A stretch of DNA of 64,000 bases from NCBI GenBank assembly GCA_013423325.1, contig BLJB01000150.1:62001-126000 (forward strand). Reading direction: 5' to 3'. The DNA comes from Usnea hakonensis. Its lineage: Eukaryota > Ascomycota > Lecanoromycetes > Lecanorales > Parmeliaceae. Below are positions 45,557 to 55,218 of the stretch, one piece after another; position 1 is the stretch's first letter; the number at the start of each line of letters is the position of its first letter. Both the position numbers and the translations under genes were made by a program. The notes below the pieces were generated by a model. It did not search any database and was not told the DNA's origin. It saw nothing but the letters and a program-made list of their open reading frames with translations.

Positions 45557-46185
45557 TCATCGCGCGGCCAAACGCCAAACAAAAGAGCGAATGCTGGGGG
45601 AGGAAAGCTGAGAAGTTGGAAGAATCGATCGCTTTTCGTCATATCGTACAGAGCCCCTGCGCTGGAAAGATATTAGAATTTGTCGAGACTTCACGCGGCT
45701 GAGAGGTCCTGCTCCATCACCAACCATCTTTTTCAGGTTCTTCTGTAGCTGACAAGAGCAAGGTTTCTACCCCAGAATGTCACTGTGAGGGGCAGGTCAT
45801 CTGCCCAAGCGCGACTTACGGCTATTTGAGCATTTCTCGCAGAATTGCCGGACAGAGTTCTATCAGGACGTTGGTCCCCATTGGAATCAGGATCGAATCG
45901 AATCGTGACAGATGGGCTATTGTTTGGGTCGTTAAAACTCCCAGGGACCACGAAGGCGGAAACGTCTTCGAAAGCGGCGTCTGGGAATGGATCTCCAGGA
46001 GGGCCGTTGTTAGAGGACCCGCCAGGAGGGGAACCCCCAGGAGCTCCGTTGGTTTGTCCGTTGGTATAGCCGTTGGCATGTCCATTAGTATGTCCATTGG
46101 TATATCCATTGGTATCTCCACTTGACTGCTGGCTGCTTGAAGCGGTACCCTGACGCCTGATCGGACGAGTACGGTTAGGAAGCAT
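45557..46185 (-). CDS. Asn-Gly-Thr repeat protein, 3' end uncertain
   Basis: No family recognised. Start ATG at 46185 (MLPNRTRPIRRQG), then SSQQSSGD and a low-complexity block of TNG units (TNGYTNGHTNGHANGYTNG), followed by a Gly/Pro/Ser spacer and a more ordinary stretch (FEDVSAFVVPGSFNDPNNSP, VTIRFDPDSNGDQRPDR, SGNSARNAQIA). Reading through ends at 45733 (150 aa). A consensus donor GTAAGT directly after AQIA (45819-45814) and an acceptor at 45749 would instead give exons 45820-46185 and 45557-45748 (185 aa, continuing LQKNLKKMVGDGAGPLSR..). A TATA-like box 308 bp upstream and a long C/A-rich leader speak for a real, possibly strongly transcribed gene. Confidence 0.5.
46054..46118. repeat. 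12-bp tandem repeat encoding TNG units
   Basis: On the + strand about six copies of a degenerate 12-bp unit (ATTGGTATxTCC / GTTGGTATAGCC type) follow one another. They code antisense for the Thr-Asn-Gly-X repeats of the gene at 45557-46185, so the repeat unit equals four codons. Confidence 0.7.
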
Positions 46186-47193
46186 GATGTGTGGTGATAG
46201 GTTATCGGGAGTCGCGGCTTTGAAATGCTGAGATATGTGAAGTTGGTGCTACTTGTCAAGGATTTGTGTATGGATGCTTTGCTGGAAGGCTCGGCGTAAC
46301 GCTGTCTGTAGATGCTTGTGTATGGGGATACTGTGTGTGGATGTGGTGTACAAGAACGCTCTTTGCAAGATCTTTGTGCGTGTGGAAGTTTGGTGTATGA
46401 GTGATATGTGTGCAAGATGGGTGTGTGGATGATGTATGTGGTAGTAGATATGCGAGTTGAAAAGAAGGACAGAAGAGAAAAGAAGTGATCTCTTTTTATA
46501 CTCATCCTGCAGTCGGCAGATTATTGAAACAACAAAGAGACGAAACAAGAGCCTGATGGACATGATACAAGAGAGTGCCTGGATTTCTTTTCTTTCGTTC
46601 CACACTATAGAGGTAAGAGTCTTACATCAAGATGAAACAAAGGAATGATACACCAGTAGAGAGCAGAAAGATCTTTTCGATCCTGGAACCTGGCGTCCCA
46701 CGTACGCAAGTATGTAACAAGAGAGCTTTGGAGGAACCAAGAGGCATGGTGATCGTTAAAGACGACTTGCTGCATCAGAAAGGAAGAATGAACGTGTTGC
46801 ACTTTCGATACTTGTCTGAAGCTTGGAGGCGTATCACAGGCGGAGACACGTTTCAATGGTATCAGACTCTTACATATTTTCATTGCTCCCATAGGGGTGA
46901 TCTCTGATCATAGCTCCGCAGCACTGGCAGTCAACTTGGCAACATCTGTCCAAGCGGAAGTCTATGAATGAAGCATGTTTGAAGCATAGAAAAATCTCTT
47001 TTGTCAGACCGAGACGTATGAAGAAATAAAAGACATTGTTACAACTTTGTATCAGCACCACTAAGAATCGAAATTAATACTTGTTGGATATTGTTTCTAC
47101 ATCACAGTTTTGGTTGTTACAAGGTAGGTGATTTCTGGTGAGCAGGACGAGTGAAGTCCGATTTGCAGCTCGATAATCGTAGGGCTGAGATGG
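46186..47193. other. Leader, promoter and upstream DNA of the repeat-protein gene
   Basis: 46186-46500 is the putative leader. 46500-47193 shows nothing recognisable and ends at the foldback element. Confidence 0.5.
46493..46500 (-). promoter_or_regulatory. TATA box (TATAAAAA) of the repeat-protein gene
   Basis: On the minus strand GAGTATAAAAAGAG lies 308 bp before the ATG at 46185. The sequence between is a C/A/T-rich leader with many CACAC and CATC blocks. A clear TATA box with a leader of about 270 nt is more typical of inducible fungal genes than of housekeeping ones. The transcription start is inferred. Confidence 0.5.
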
Positions 47194-48073
47194 TAGGGTG
47201 GACGACGGCTGGGTATATGACAAAATCAAACCTGAATTTTCTTTTTTGATTTTTTTTTTTTTTTTAGATCCTCGAAGCTTTTTCTCTCCCCCTAAAGCTT
47301 CCCCCTAAAGCTCCCCCCGAAGCTTCTCCCCCCTCGAAGCTCTTTCTCCCCCCCCCGAAGCTCCCCCCTAAGCTTCTCCCCCCTCGAAGCTCTTTCTCCC
47401 CCCCCCGAAGCTCCCCCCTAAGCTTCTCCCCCCTCGAAGCTCTTTCTCCCCCCTTGAAGCTCCCTAGCGAAGCTCCCCTCTCTCCCTCCCTCGAAGCTCC
47501 CCTCTAAAACTTTTCCCCCCTAAAACTTCTCCCCCCTAAAAACCCCTTTTAAAGCTCTTTACTCGCTTTAAAAAACTATTTTTAGACCTCTTAAAAAAAA
47601 ATAAAAAAAAAAATTTAAATTTAAATTTAAAATTCTAAATTATGAACCTTAAATACGAATACGAAAGTTTAAATATTTTATTCTCCGAAAAATTAAAGAT
47701 AGAGGTAGAGGAAAATTTTAAAGGGGAGTTTTAAATAAGAGAAAAAGGGGGTAAAAGAGGGGAGCTTTAGGGGGAAGCTTCGAGGGAGGGAGAGAGGGGA
47801 GCTTCGAGGGGGGAAGAAGCTTAGGGGGGAGCTTTAGGGGGGAGCTTCGGGGGGAGGGAGAAAGAGCTTCGGGGGGGGAAAGCTTCGGGGGGAGCTTCGG
47901 GGGGGGGAGAAAGAGCTTCGAGAGCGAGCTTCGGGAGCGAAAAAGGGAGTAAGAAAAAGAGCTTTAAGAGGAAAAGAGCTTAGGGGGGTTAAAATGAAAA
48001 GTTTAAAAAAAAAAAATCAAAAAAAAAAAATTCAGGTTTGATTTTGTCACATACCCAGCCGTCGTCCACCCTA
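47194..48073. mobile_element. Giant foldback (MITE-like) element, 880 bp
   Basis: Terminal inverted repeats of about 68 bp: TAGGGTGGACGACGGCTGGG at the left (47194 on), matched inverted at the right end (to 48073), continuing as TAT(A/G)TGACAAAATCAAACC and two T-runs split by GA. The arms differ by one transition and a small change in a T-run. The flanks carry the same 5 bp, GATGG, at 47189-47193 and 48074-48078, a candidate target duplication; TA at both outermost positions would be an alternative. The left arm is pyrimidine-rich with CTTCGAAGCTCCCCCC units, the right arm is purine-rich with the complementary GGGGAGCTTCGAGG units, so nearly the whole element can fold on itself around an AT-rich centre at about 47590-47690. 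It has no ORF and must be non-autonomous. Confidence 0.85.
47321..47460. repeat. 50-bp direct repeats in the left arm
   Basis: AGCTTCTCCCCCCTCGAAGC starts at 47321, 47371 and 47421, giving a period of 50 bp with nearly identical units (the third is partial). The same vocabulary appears in the right arm on the other strand, in less regular order. This suggests growth of the arms by tandem duplication. Confidence 0.8.
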
Positions 48074-48154
48074 GATGGATGACTAACCATCACTAAGTCG
48101 TCCTCCCAATCAATGCCCTCGTTCGAGAAGAGCAAGCTCCAATCCAAAACTCAT

Positions 48155-49366
48155 ATGGCTGTCCCCACCAACCGTCTTGGCTTCAAAGCTCTTCGACATA
48201 CCTCCGGAATACCAGCACGAAGAACAGCGCCCTCTTTCGCATGCCCTAATCAAGCATTCCACACCACCCCCCTCCGTCGCCGCCGAGAAGACTCGGAAGC
48301 CTCCTCCTCCTCCTCACAAAAAGCCAAACGCCAACCCTTCAAATTCTCCCTCTCCGATTTTGATTCCCGCGAGCGCTCCGCCTATCAATCCCTCACACCC
48401 CAAGAGCGCGACCAATGGCGCGAAGAAGCGCAGCAAATGCACGAGCACATGACCAGTCCACAAGTCGAATCAGAGCTACAAGGCCTGGTCTCTCGAGCAG
48501 TGTACGACACGGCAGAAGCGGCGCCGCATGTGGAGCCGGTTGTGAAGCGGATTAGACCTGGCCTCTTCGCAATGGGCGAAGAGGAGGAGCAGGATTCGGG
48601 CGAGGATCCGAAATTCGAGGGCGACGATATCCCGTCGCTGGGCCACGGCGAGCTGGAGCAGCATAGGGAGATGAGGCACTATGCCAGACTGGCTGCTTGG
48701 GAAATGCCCTTACTTAGCAGTACGCCGTGTTCCCTTTCTTTATCCTCTATTGCTCTAGCTGACAAGGCCTATCTACACGCAGAACTAGCCAAACCTTTTG
48801 CTCCCCCTTCCATCGACCAACCTCTCCGCTTCCGCTACACGAACTACATGGGCGAAGCACATCCCGGGTCCAAAAAAATCGTCCTCGAATTCTGCACACG
48901 AGACCTGGGCGTCCTCACCGAACCGCAGCGGATCAAACTCGTAAAACTAGTTGGATCGCGCTACAACCCCGAAAACGACATTGTGAAAATGAGCTCCGAG
49001 ATGTTTGAAACGCCAGCGCAGAACAAACGATATCTCGGCGACTTGGTTGATACGTTGATCGAGGAGGCAAAGGATGAGACGGATATGTTTGAGGATGTGC
49101 CGCTCGATTTCCGACATCATAAGTTCAAGCCGAAGAGGGAGTTCCCGGAAGAGTGGAGGTTGACGAAGGAGAAGAAGAAGGGTTTGGAGGAGGGGAGGAG
49201 GTTGAAGTTGGAACAGGAGAGGGAAAGGGAAGTGCAAGGGAAGTTGGTGGAGGGGGTAAGGGTTGTGGAGGAGGCGATGAAGAGGTTACCTGTCAGGGAT
49301 GAGAGTAGAGTGCTGTTGGCCGCGCAGCAAGGGAAGAAAGGGGGAAAGAAGAAATTGAAGAGGTAG
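48155..49366 (+). CDS. Mitochondrial small-subunit ribosomal protein mS35 (Rsm24-like)
   Basis: Component of the mitochondrial small ribosomal subunit, MRP-S28/S24 family. Exons 48155-48719 and 48783-49366 (382 aa); the 63-bp intron is in frame and free of stops, but removing it gives MPLLSKLAKPFAPP, the conserved family sequence. An Arg-rich mitochondrial leader (RLGFKALRHTSGIPARR) ends near FHTTPLRRRRED. The body has FSDFDSRERSAY-like FKFSLSDFDSRERSAYQSLT, REMRHYARLAAWEMP, then RFRYTNYMGEAHPGSKKIVL, VLEFCTRDLG..RIKLVKLVGSRYNP and a charged C-terminus ending GGKKKLKR. The upstream ATG at 48113 would add 14 residues before the leader and is only 40 bp from the foldback element. Confidence 0.92.
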   Translation: MAVPTNRLGFKALRHTSGIPARRTAPSFACPNQAFHTTPLRRRREDSEASSSSSQKAKRQPFKFSLSDFDSRERSAYQSLTPQERDQWREEAQQMHEHMTSPQVESELQGLVSRAVYDTAEAAPHVEPVVKRIRPGLFAMGEEEEQDSGEDPKFEGDDIPSLGHGELEQHREMRHYARLAAWEMPLLSSTPCSLSLSSIALADKAYLHAELAKPFAPPSIDQPLRFRYTNYMGEAHPGSKKIVLEFCTRDLGVLTEPQRIKLVKLVGSRYNPENDIVKMSSEMFETPAQNKRYLGDLVDTLIEEAKDETDMFEDVPLDFRHHKFKPKREFPEEWRLTKEKKKGLEEGRRLKLEQEREREVQGKLVEGVRVVEEAMKRLPVRDESRVLLAAQQGKKGGKKKLKR

Positions 49367-49983
49367 TGGTTGTGCGTGTGGGTTCTTACCATTACCGTTT
49401 GTATAGAGTACATCGCAAAAGGTGGATCACCATGTACAAATCCTGCTCTACAGCACACTTTCACACTCAAAACTTCATCGAACATGGCATTCAGTGGAAA
49501 AAGCATGCTTGATTCCCCTGCGCAGTCTATCCACCTAATCTAAAGTAAAAAAATAAATCACAAACAAACGCCCTCGCACGCATTTCCACCCCCTCGAACC
49601 TTGGTTATTTTTCCAAGGCTTTGGAATCTCAGATCCACCTACTGGTGAATCCGAAATGGATTAAAAAAAAACCCCCCGCCACAGAACACCGACCGTCCAG
49701 GACGGCCGAAGAAGAAAGAAAACAGCGAACCCCCCCGAGTCGGAGAGACACCTCGTGCCGCAGCTGAGAGTCGATGTAGACCCGTGGGAAGGTTGAAAGT
49801 AATTGCACGCATGGAGTAACATGAAGAAAGAGAAAAAAGAAAAAGAAAAAGAAAAAGAAAAAGAAAAAGAAAAAGAAAGAAGCCGACGCAGCAGCTAATC
49901 GCTGCTCAATGTCCAACGACTCATATCCCATGAGCCACCACAAGACCCTCCCTGCCTCCCACCCTTCCCTCCCCGGAGTCTCA
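49367..49983. other. Convergent 3' flanks with a purine microsatellite
   Basis: 617 bp between the mS35 and CCCH gene ends. It contains homopolymer A and C runs at about 49663-49678 and the AAAAAG microsatellite listed separately. Confidence 0.6.
49826..49880. repeat. (AAAAAG)n microsatellite
   Basis: About eight head-to-tail copies of AAAAAG on the + strand, all purine, located in the shared 3' region of two convergent genes. Confidence 0.9.
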
Positions 49984-51984
49984 CTACTGCTCATTCGTAT
50001 CGACCAACAAATCCATTCCCCCCCCACTCCCACCCATCTTCCCCTTTCCCCCCTTCCCCGCACCCACCCCATGCACCTTCTTCGCATGCTTCTTCGTCCC
50101 ATGCCCATGCCCATGCGCCCCCTTGCCATTCAACCCAGTCTTCGGCTCCGGAGGGTTAGTCACGAACTCCGGCTGGCCGGGCTCGCGGAAGAAGACGCGG
50201 TGCTGGATGGGCGGCGAGGTGAGGGACGTAGCGTCCGACTCTTCGGCGGCAGCGGTGGAGGGTTGGAACGCATTGCGTGCGCTGGGGCCTTGGGATTCGC
50301 GGTTGAAGTGGGTGGGACCGCGGCCTTGGACGGGGACAACGTTGTTGTTGTTGGCGAAGGCGGCGTTGTTATAGGTGGATGAGGTAGCAGCGCCTGCATC
50401 GGAGGTAGGGTTGCCATTCGAGGTGTTGAGGCCGTTGGCGGGTTTCAGAGTTGGCGTGGCAGAGTTGCTGGTTGATGTATACGTGGGAGTATAAGTGGGC
50501 TGGCTGCCAGAGCGGGTTGATGCTGAATGGGGAGCGATGAAGCTTATGTCCATCGATGTAGGTGCGTTGGTCTGTGGGTTCCAGTTGCCGGGCATGCCGC
50601 TATAAGTTGGACGGGCATCGCTTGGCGTGTGGTTGCCGTTTGGAGGAGACTGGACGCCATTAGAGAGTCCACTGGCTCCATTCGTAGGGTGGTGGAAGTC
50701 CGGAGCTACCTTTTGGGTAGACGCGCCCTTGTTACCCTGTTGTTGACCAGCTGAGGAGTGCCCAAGATTGGTCGGTCGGCTGATTGGTGGTTGCTTTGGT
50801 GGAGTGGAGTTACCCGAGCGGCGACCATTCAGGATCTGGTTAGCAGCCTGATGGTATGAAGGTCGAGATAGGTTGTTCTGAGCTGGAGAATGATGGTAGT
50901 TGTCAGGAGCACCATTACCTAAGAACGATGGGCCAGCTTGAGAGAAAGGACGCTGTTGAGCCATAAGGTTGGCATGAGTCGGGAAATGTTGGTGAGGAGC
51001 TGCGAACGCAGTAGTGCTTGGATTGTGCTGAGTGGGAAAAGCAGAACCTCCAGTACGAGCGCCTGGGGAGGGATAGCGATTGCCATGAGGCAAGGCGACG
51101 GGGGCGCGATGCGCAGAAGCAGGGGAAGCGACGGCGCCTTTGGAAGAGCCCGGCGTGCTTGGAATCACATGCTTTCCATCCTGACGTCTCCAAGCCTTTT
51201 GAAGAGCTTGGGCAGGCTTAGCACGAATGGGTAGCTCTTCTCTGGGCCAATTTGGAATTTCACGGAATCCGATTGCGCGGCGGGTCTCTTCGTCTTTGGG
51301 GATCTCGTGCTTATATTTGCAACCTTCCTGCATGTAGTTGCAGTTGCCTGTCTGAATCCAATAGGTGCAGTAAACTTTCTTCCCCATGGTACCATTCTTT
51401 GCCATAGTGTCAAGGATACCATTGCCGTTGGTGGTGAGGGTTGATGTCTTCTAGGCAAAATGTCAGCATACATGCAGAGAAAGGTGAATTTGAATGAACT
51501 CTGAAGGAACTGGGACGGAGTTGTGAAGGGACCGTGAATGGACTCTTACCAAAACCTTGTCCTGGGACTGAGCTCCATCACTCTTGTTCACTGTCTTGCC
51601 GGAAGCGGATGAGTCTTTGCGAGTAGAGCCCTCAGACCCTGCCGAGCCAGTCGGACTATCCGATCCGGAATCATCGTCTTCCGTAACATTTTGAACATTA
51701 AGAGGTTGAAGTAACTCATAGCGGAAACCACGTGCTGGGTACGCTCCAGGAATGAGTTCCATGTGTGCTCTTAAGGCTTCAAGTACTGTCACAGTGACCG
51801 GTACATCTTTGAGTACAACTGAGTTAGGTAGCTCGTCCAATGCGATCAAGGGTACAAGAGTGCTGTCATCGCGCTGGATGCACCAGCGTGGTCGAAGAAT
51901 CTCCGCCATGACCGACTGCTGAGCCTTGGTACCCTCAGAGGGCGACTGAGGAGTTTGAGCTCCAACGTTGATGTTGGTATTCAT
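49984..51984 (-). CDS. CCCH zinc-finger protein
   Basis: Probable RNA-binding protein of filamentous fungi, 633 aa. Exons 51550-51984 and 49984-51450, intron of 99 bp (GTAAGA..CTAG) joining QDKVL to KTSTLTTNGNG. The N-terminal domain (about residues 25-115) is conserved-looking (ILRPRWCIQRDDSTLVPLIA, VPVTVTVLEALRAHMELIPG, YPARGFRYELLQPL). A single C-x8-C-x6-C-x3-H finger follows, YCTYWIQTGNC..GCKYKH, with Cys at about 173, 182, 189 and His at 193, next to a FREIPNWPREELP motif. The remaining 400 residues are disordered, rich in Asn, Ser, Pro and Gln, ending in His/Gly/Lys-rich KKHAKKVHGVGAGKGGKG. The RNA target is unknown. Confidence 0.85.
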
Positions 51985-54900
51985 GGTGAGCGTGCTGTTA
52001 TAGCTTCGAGGCTTGATGTATTTGAAGGTGATGTTGGTAGATGATGGATACTGTGTGTTGAGAGAGTAGCAGATAAGGTAACTGATCTGATAACAGAGAA
52101 GTGTTGAGAGCAGTGACTGAGGTCAAGGTGATGCTATATTGCCGTCGACAAAGTTTGAAAGCAGCTGCAGGTTGTCCTTGCTCATGTCGTTAGCCGTATA
52201 TTGGCCGAACCAAGCATGTTTGGTATATACCTTTGTTGTTGTTGTGGAGGGCACTGATTGTTGCGGTCAGTCTCTCACAATATAGATTGTTGGAAGCTTT
52301 GTTGACGTATATCTAGTTTGTCGACGCGTATCTGCAGGAGGGAGTCTGGAAGATAGAGAGGAAGAAGTATGTAGAGAGGAGGAAGGTTTGTTGCATTGAA
52401 GGGTTTAAATATTGCCCGATGAATATGGCTAATTACATCACTTTGATACTTCATTGCTAAACACATCATTGTTCCAGAGGGCGGCGGAATGAATTTTACG
52501 AGTATTGCACTGCCTGCCCGGTGTTAACATGAAATGAAGTCTTTTCATAGGGTAACCGCATTGCCACGACAAGTGCTACAATTTGTCCCGCACCAGGCGG
52601 CGATTGAATTCACCCGAGTGGTGCAAATTCGGGCTGCGAAAAAAGCGTGGAAACAGTTTGAAAACACGAAACAATACAAAAACTGAAGCTATATTACCAT
52701 TCTGGCGAAACGCGGCAAGGCAGGTCTGATCTGCATATGCACAAGGGTAATTGCAGCAATGCAACTTCATGTCATCATTTGCCGTTTGCAATAGAACATC
52801 AGGCACATCTTACCACCCCGCATCTATTCGTAATGCTACCTTAACTGTTTCAAAGGCGTCTGTCATGAGCAACCCAGTCTTTTTCGAAAAAGGGCAGCAC
52901 AAGAGCAGGCAATGATTGGTGGTCAATGGTAAAAGACGGCCGGGCTGTGTTTGACCCACTCTGCTGGAAAATCGGGCATCTTGAATGAAGCAAATTTAGA
53001 AAGTATCTTTCGTGATTTACAGCGCCTAATTCCACCATAGAGCTCGGATGTTCCGGCCTCTCGGAAGCAGAACAACCTTCATGGAGTGTTTGTTCAATCG
53101 ACCCGACGAATTCTAGACTACAAGCTGAGACGCTTGGACCTATAGCTGTTCTTTCCTTGAAACGCCCCCGTATGTTGTAGAAAGTCCTGCCGTGCTCGCA
53201 AAGAGAAATTGGTAGGGTCTGGTACGTCAGCTTTTAAATTGAGCGCGCCATACTTACGAACCTGTTCAAGAATATCCAGTGTATCGAAAGACAGTAATTG
53301 ATTCCAAGACCATGTGACTACTTTGCTTTGATCCTGGCCGCCTCGTCCGGCTCGTATGGAATTAGGTGCGCTGTCGGGAGCAAGAGAAAAAGGTTTGAGT
53401 TGCCAGATAGTGCTGCATCCAGCAAAGGCATCCTATCTCTTGGCGCTTTGGCTACTGGTACCACCGTCAATAAACCACTTGTACAGAATGCCAAGAATCA
53501 TCACAATCACGAGGCAGGCCAGGGGTCCTTGGATCCCGAAGAGGCTAGCCAACGAACGCTAAACGCCAGGGGCCAAGTGAACAGTGGAAAAGCACAGCCT
53601 GCTGCAATGAAGGGGCGTAATGCCTATTTGATCTGAGACTTATCATGGGCGGTGATAGTCTTAACGTCGGTCTCCCCGGTGTTAATGACCGTTGGCAATG
53701 CGGCCCCTCTTCAGCAATTTTCAATGACGATCCTATATAATTAATCAGCACCCTCGAGACGTGAGGCGCTAGTGGTAATCTCCTCGTACGCTCTGGAGAT
53801 TCTTGATAGTAGTCAGGGAAGGGGGTTCTGCTTTTCTGCACACAACAGTATACAAACATCTCCGCAAGGCTGCTTGCCCGCACACGTTGCGGACTTAGCG
53901 TTACATCCTCAAGCTCAAAATTTGAGGCACCAATCAGATTTAAGGGGGTAAAAGGAGCGTTTTATTTCTGAAACATATTCCGTACCTCTTTTGGTACTAG
54001 ATCTGTATATTCATGTACTGACAGTACGCACCATGTTTTCCAGGGGTTCAACCAGAAGATCAGATTCTAAAACACTGAGGGCATTGGCGATAATCGTGAA
54101 GTAAAGACTCCATGTACTCTTACTCTTGATGCAGTGTTTCATTTAGTCTCGAATCACTCTCGAAAATCGCGAAGACCCATTATGCTTCCACTCCAAGCCT
54201 TAATTGAAAACCTGGGAAGATCAAGCTCTTAGATGGCATGTATCTGCTTTGCTGGCGGCGGTCTCTCGAAGGGTTCTAGAGCAGTTACTAGACCAATGTA
54301 TGCATGTGCAGCAATAACCAACCGTAAACGTCAGGGACCGGAGTCCCCGATCTATTCTGAAAATTAAATATCGTTGCAGTCGTCGAAATGAGTGGCATCG
54401 AGTTCTCGGCAATTCTGTATCCCCGTTAATATTCCTCGCAGTGTTATAGCTGGTCATTTTTGCTAAATAAAATGCAGAGCAAAAGACGATCTCCCTCACC
54501 ATAGCTTTACCTCACTGAGTTAGGTGAGCATAAGATATTGTCCACCATCGCTCTTATTGCCTGACGCTGAAGCTTTACTGATTCCATCATGGCACCATCG
54601 CGGAAATGAAAGCGGAGGCTCCGTGCCGCCGGGCAATAAACCGCCGACCTTTACACGTCCAGACCCCGGCTTTGTACCCCCTCAAGCGAAATATGGGAAA
54701 TGGTTGGTGGATGGCTCACATGGCTTAGAGATGTTGCTGTCTAGGTGATCAGGGAGGTGATACCAAGTCTAAAGCACTGTCTATGGCCCGCTGTTCCTTC
54801 CAATGTCTTCTCTGACCGCAAATAGTCGACATGTGCAATAAATCCAATATTGAGGATTTGACATCGTACAGTCATGGTAATGGAGTTCTCCCAGAGATAT

Positions 54901-55218
54901 ATAACATAAAGTAGTCGAAGACTTTTCGGGGAGTTGGCACAGGTCATTTTCGAAGAAGGTTAGGCCGAATCTAAAGAGACGGTCCGCGCGCCAACGCTGA
55001 GGCACAATCACCCCAGTAAAAGTGCTCCAGAGACAGCTGGGTTTGCTACAACCTGCAACATACCTTGCATTGTTGGAGAAGGGTACATGGAAGAGATTCT
55101 ACTCTAGGCTTAATGGTCAGATCGAGTTGTCAGAGTAGACTCTATATTGTACACACTAGAATACATATTACAACTCCTGTAAATCTATGATTCAAAGATT
55201 GGTATCTCGCACGCGACA
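51985..55218. other. Long intergenic region upstream of the CCCH gene
   Basis: 3.2 kb. The first 400 bp upstream of 51984 (TTGTTGTTGTTG, CAAGG blocks) look like a leader and promoter of the CCCH gene. ORFs at 53298-53636 and 53545-53883 overlap on opposite strands and have no features. No RNA gene or transposon protein seen. Confidence 0.4.

Noticed and set aside
45822..46505. 227-aa ORF on the minus strand overlapping the repeat protein in another frame
   Set aside because: It starts at the TATA box, translates the C/A-rich leader and the 12-bp repeats in a shifted frame, and lacks any protein-like region.
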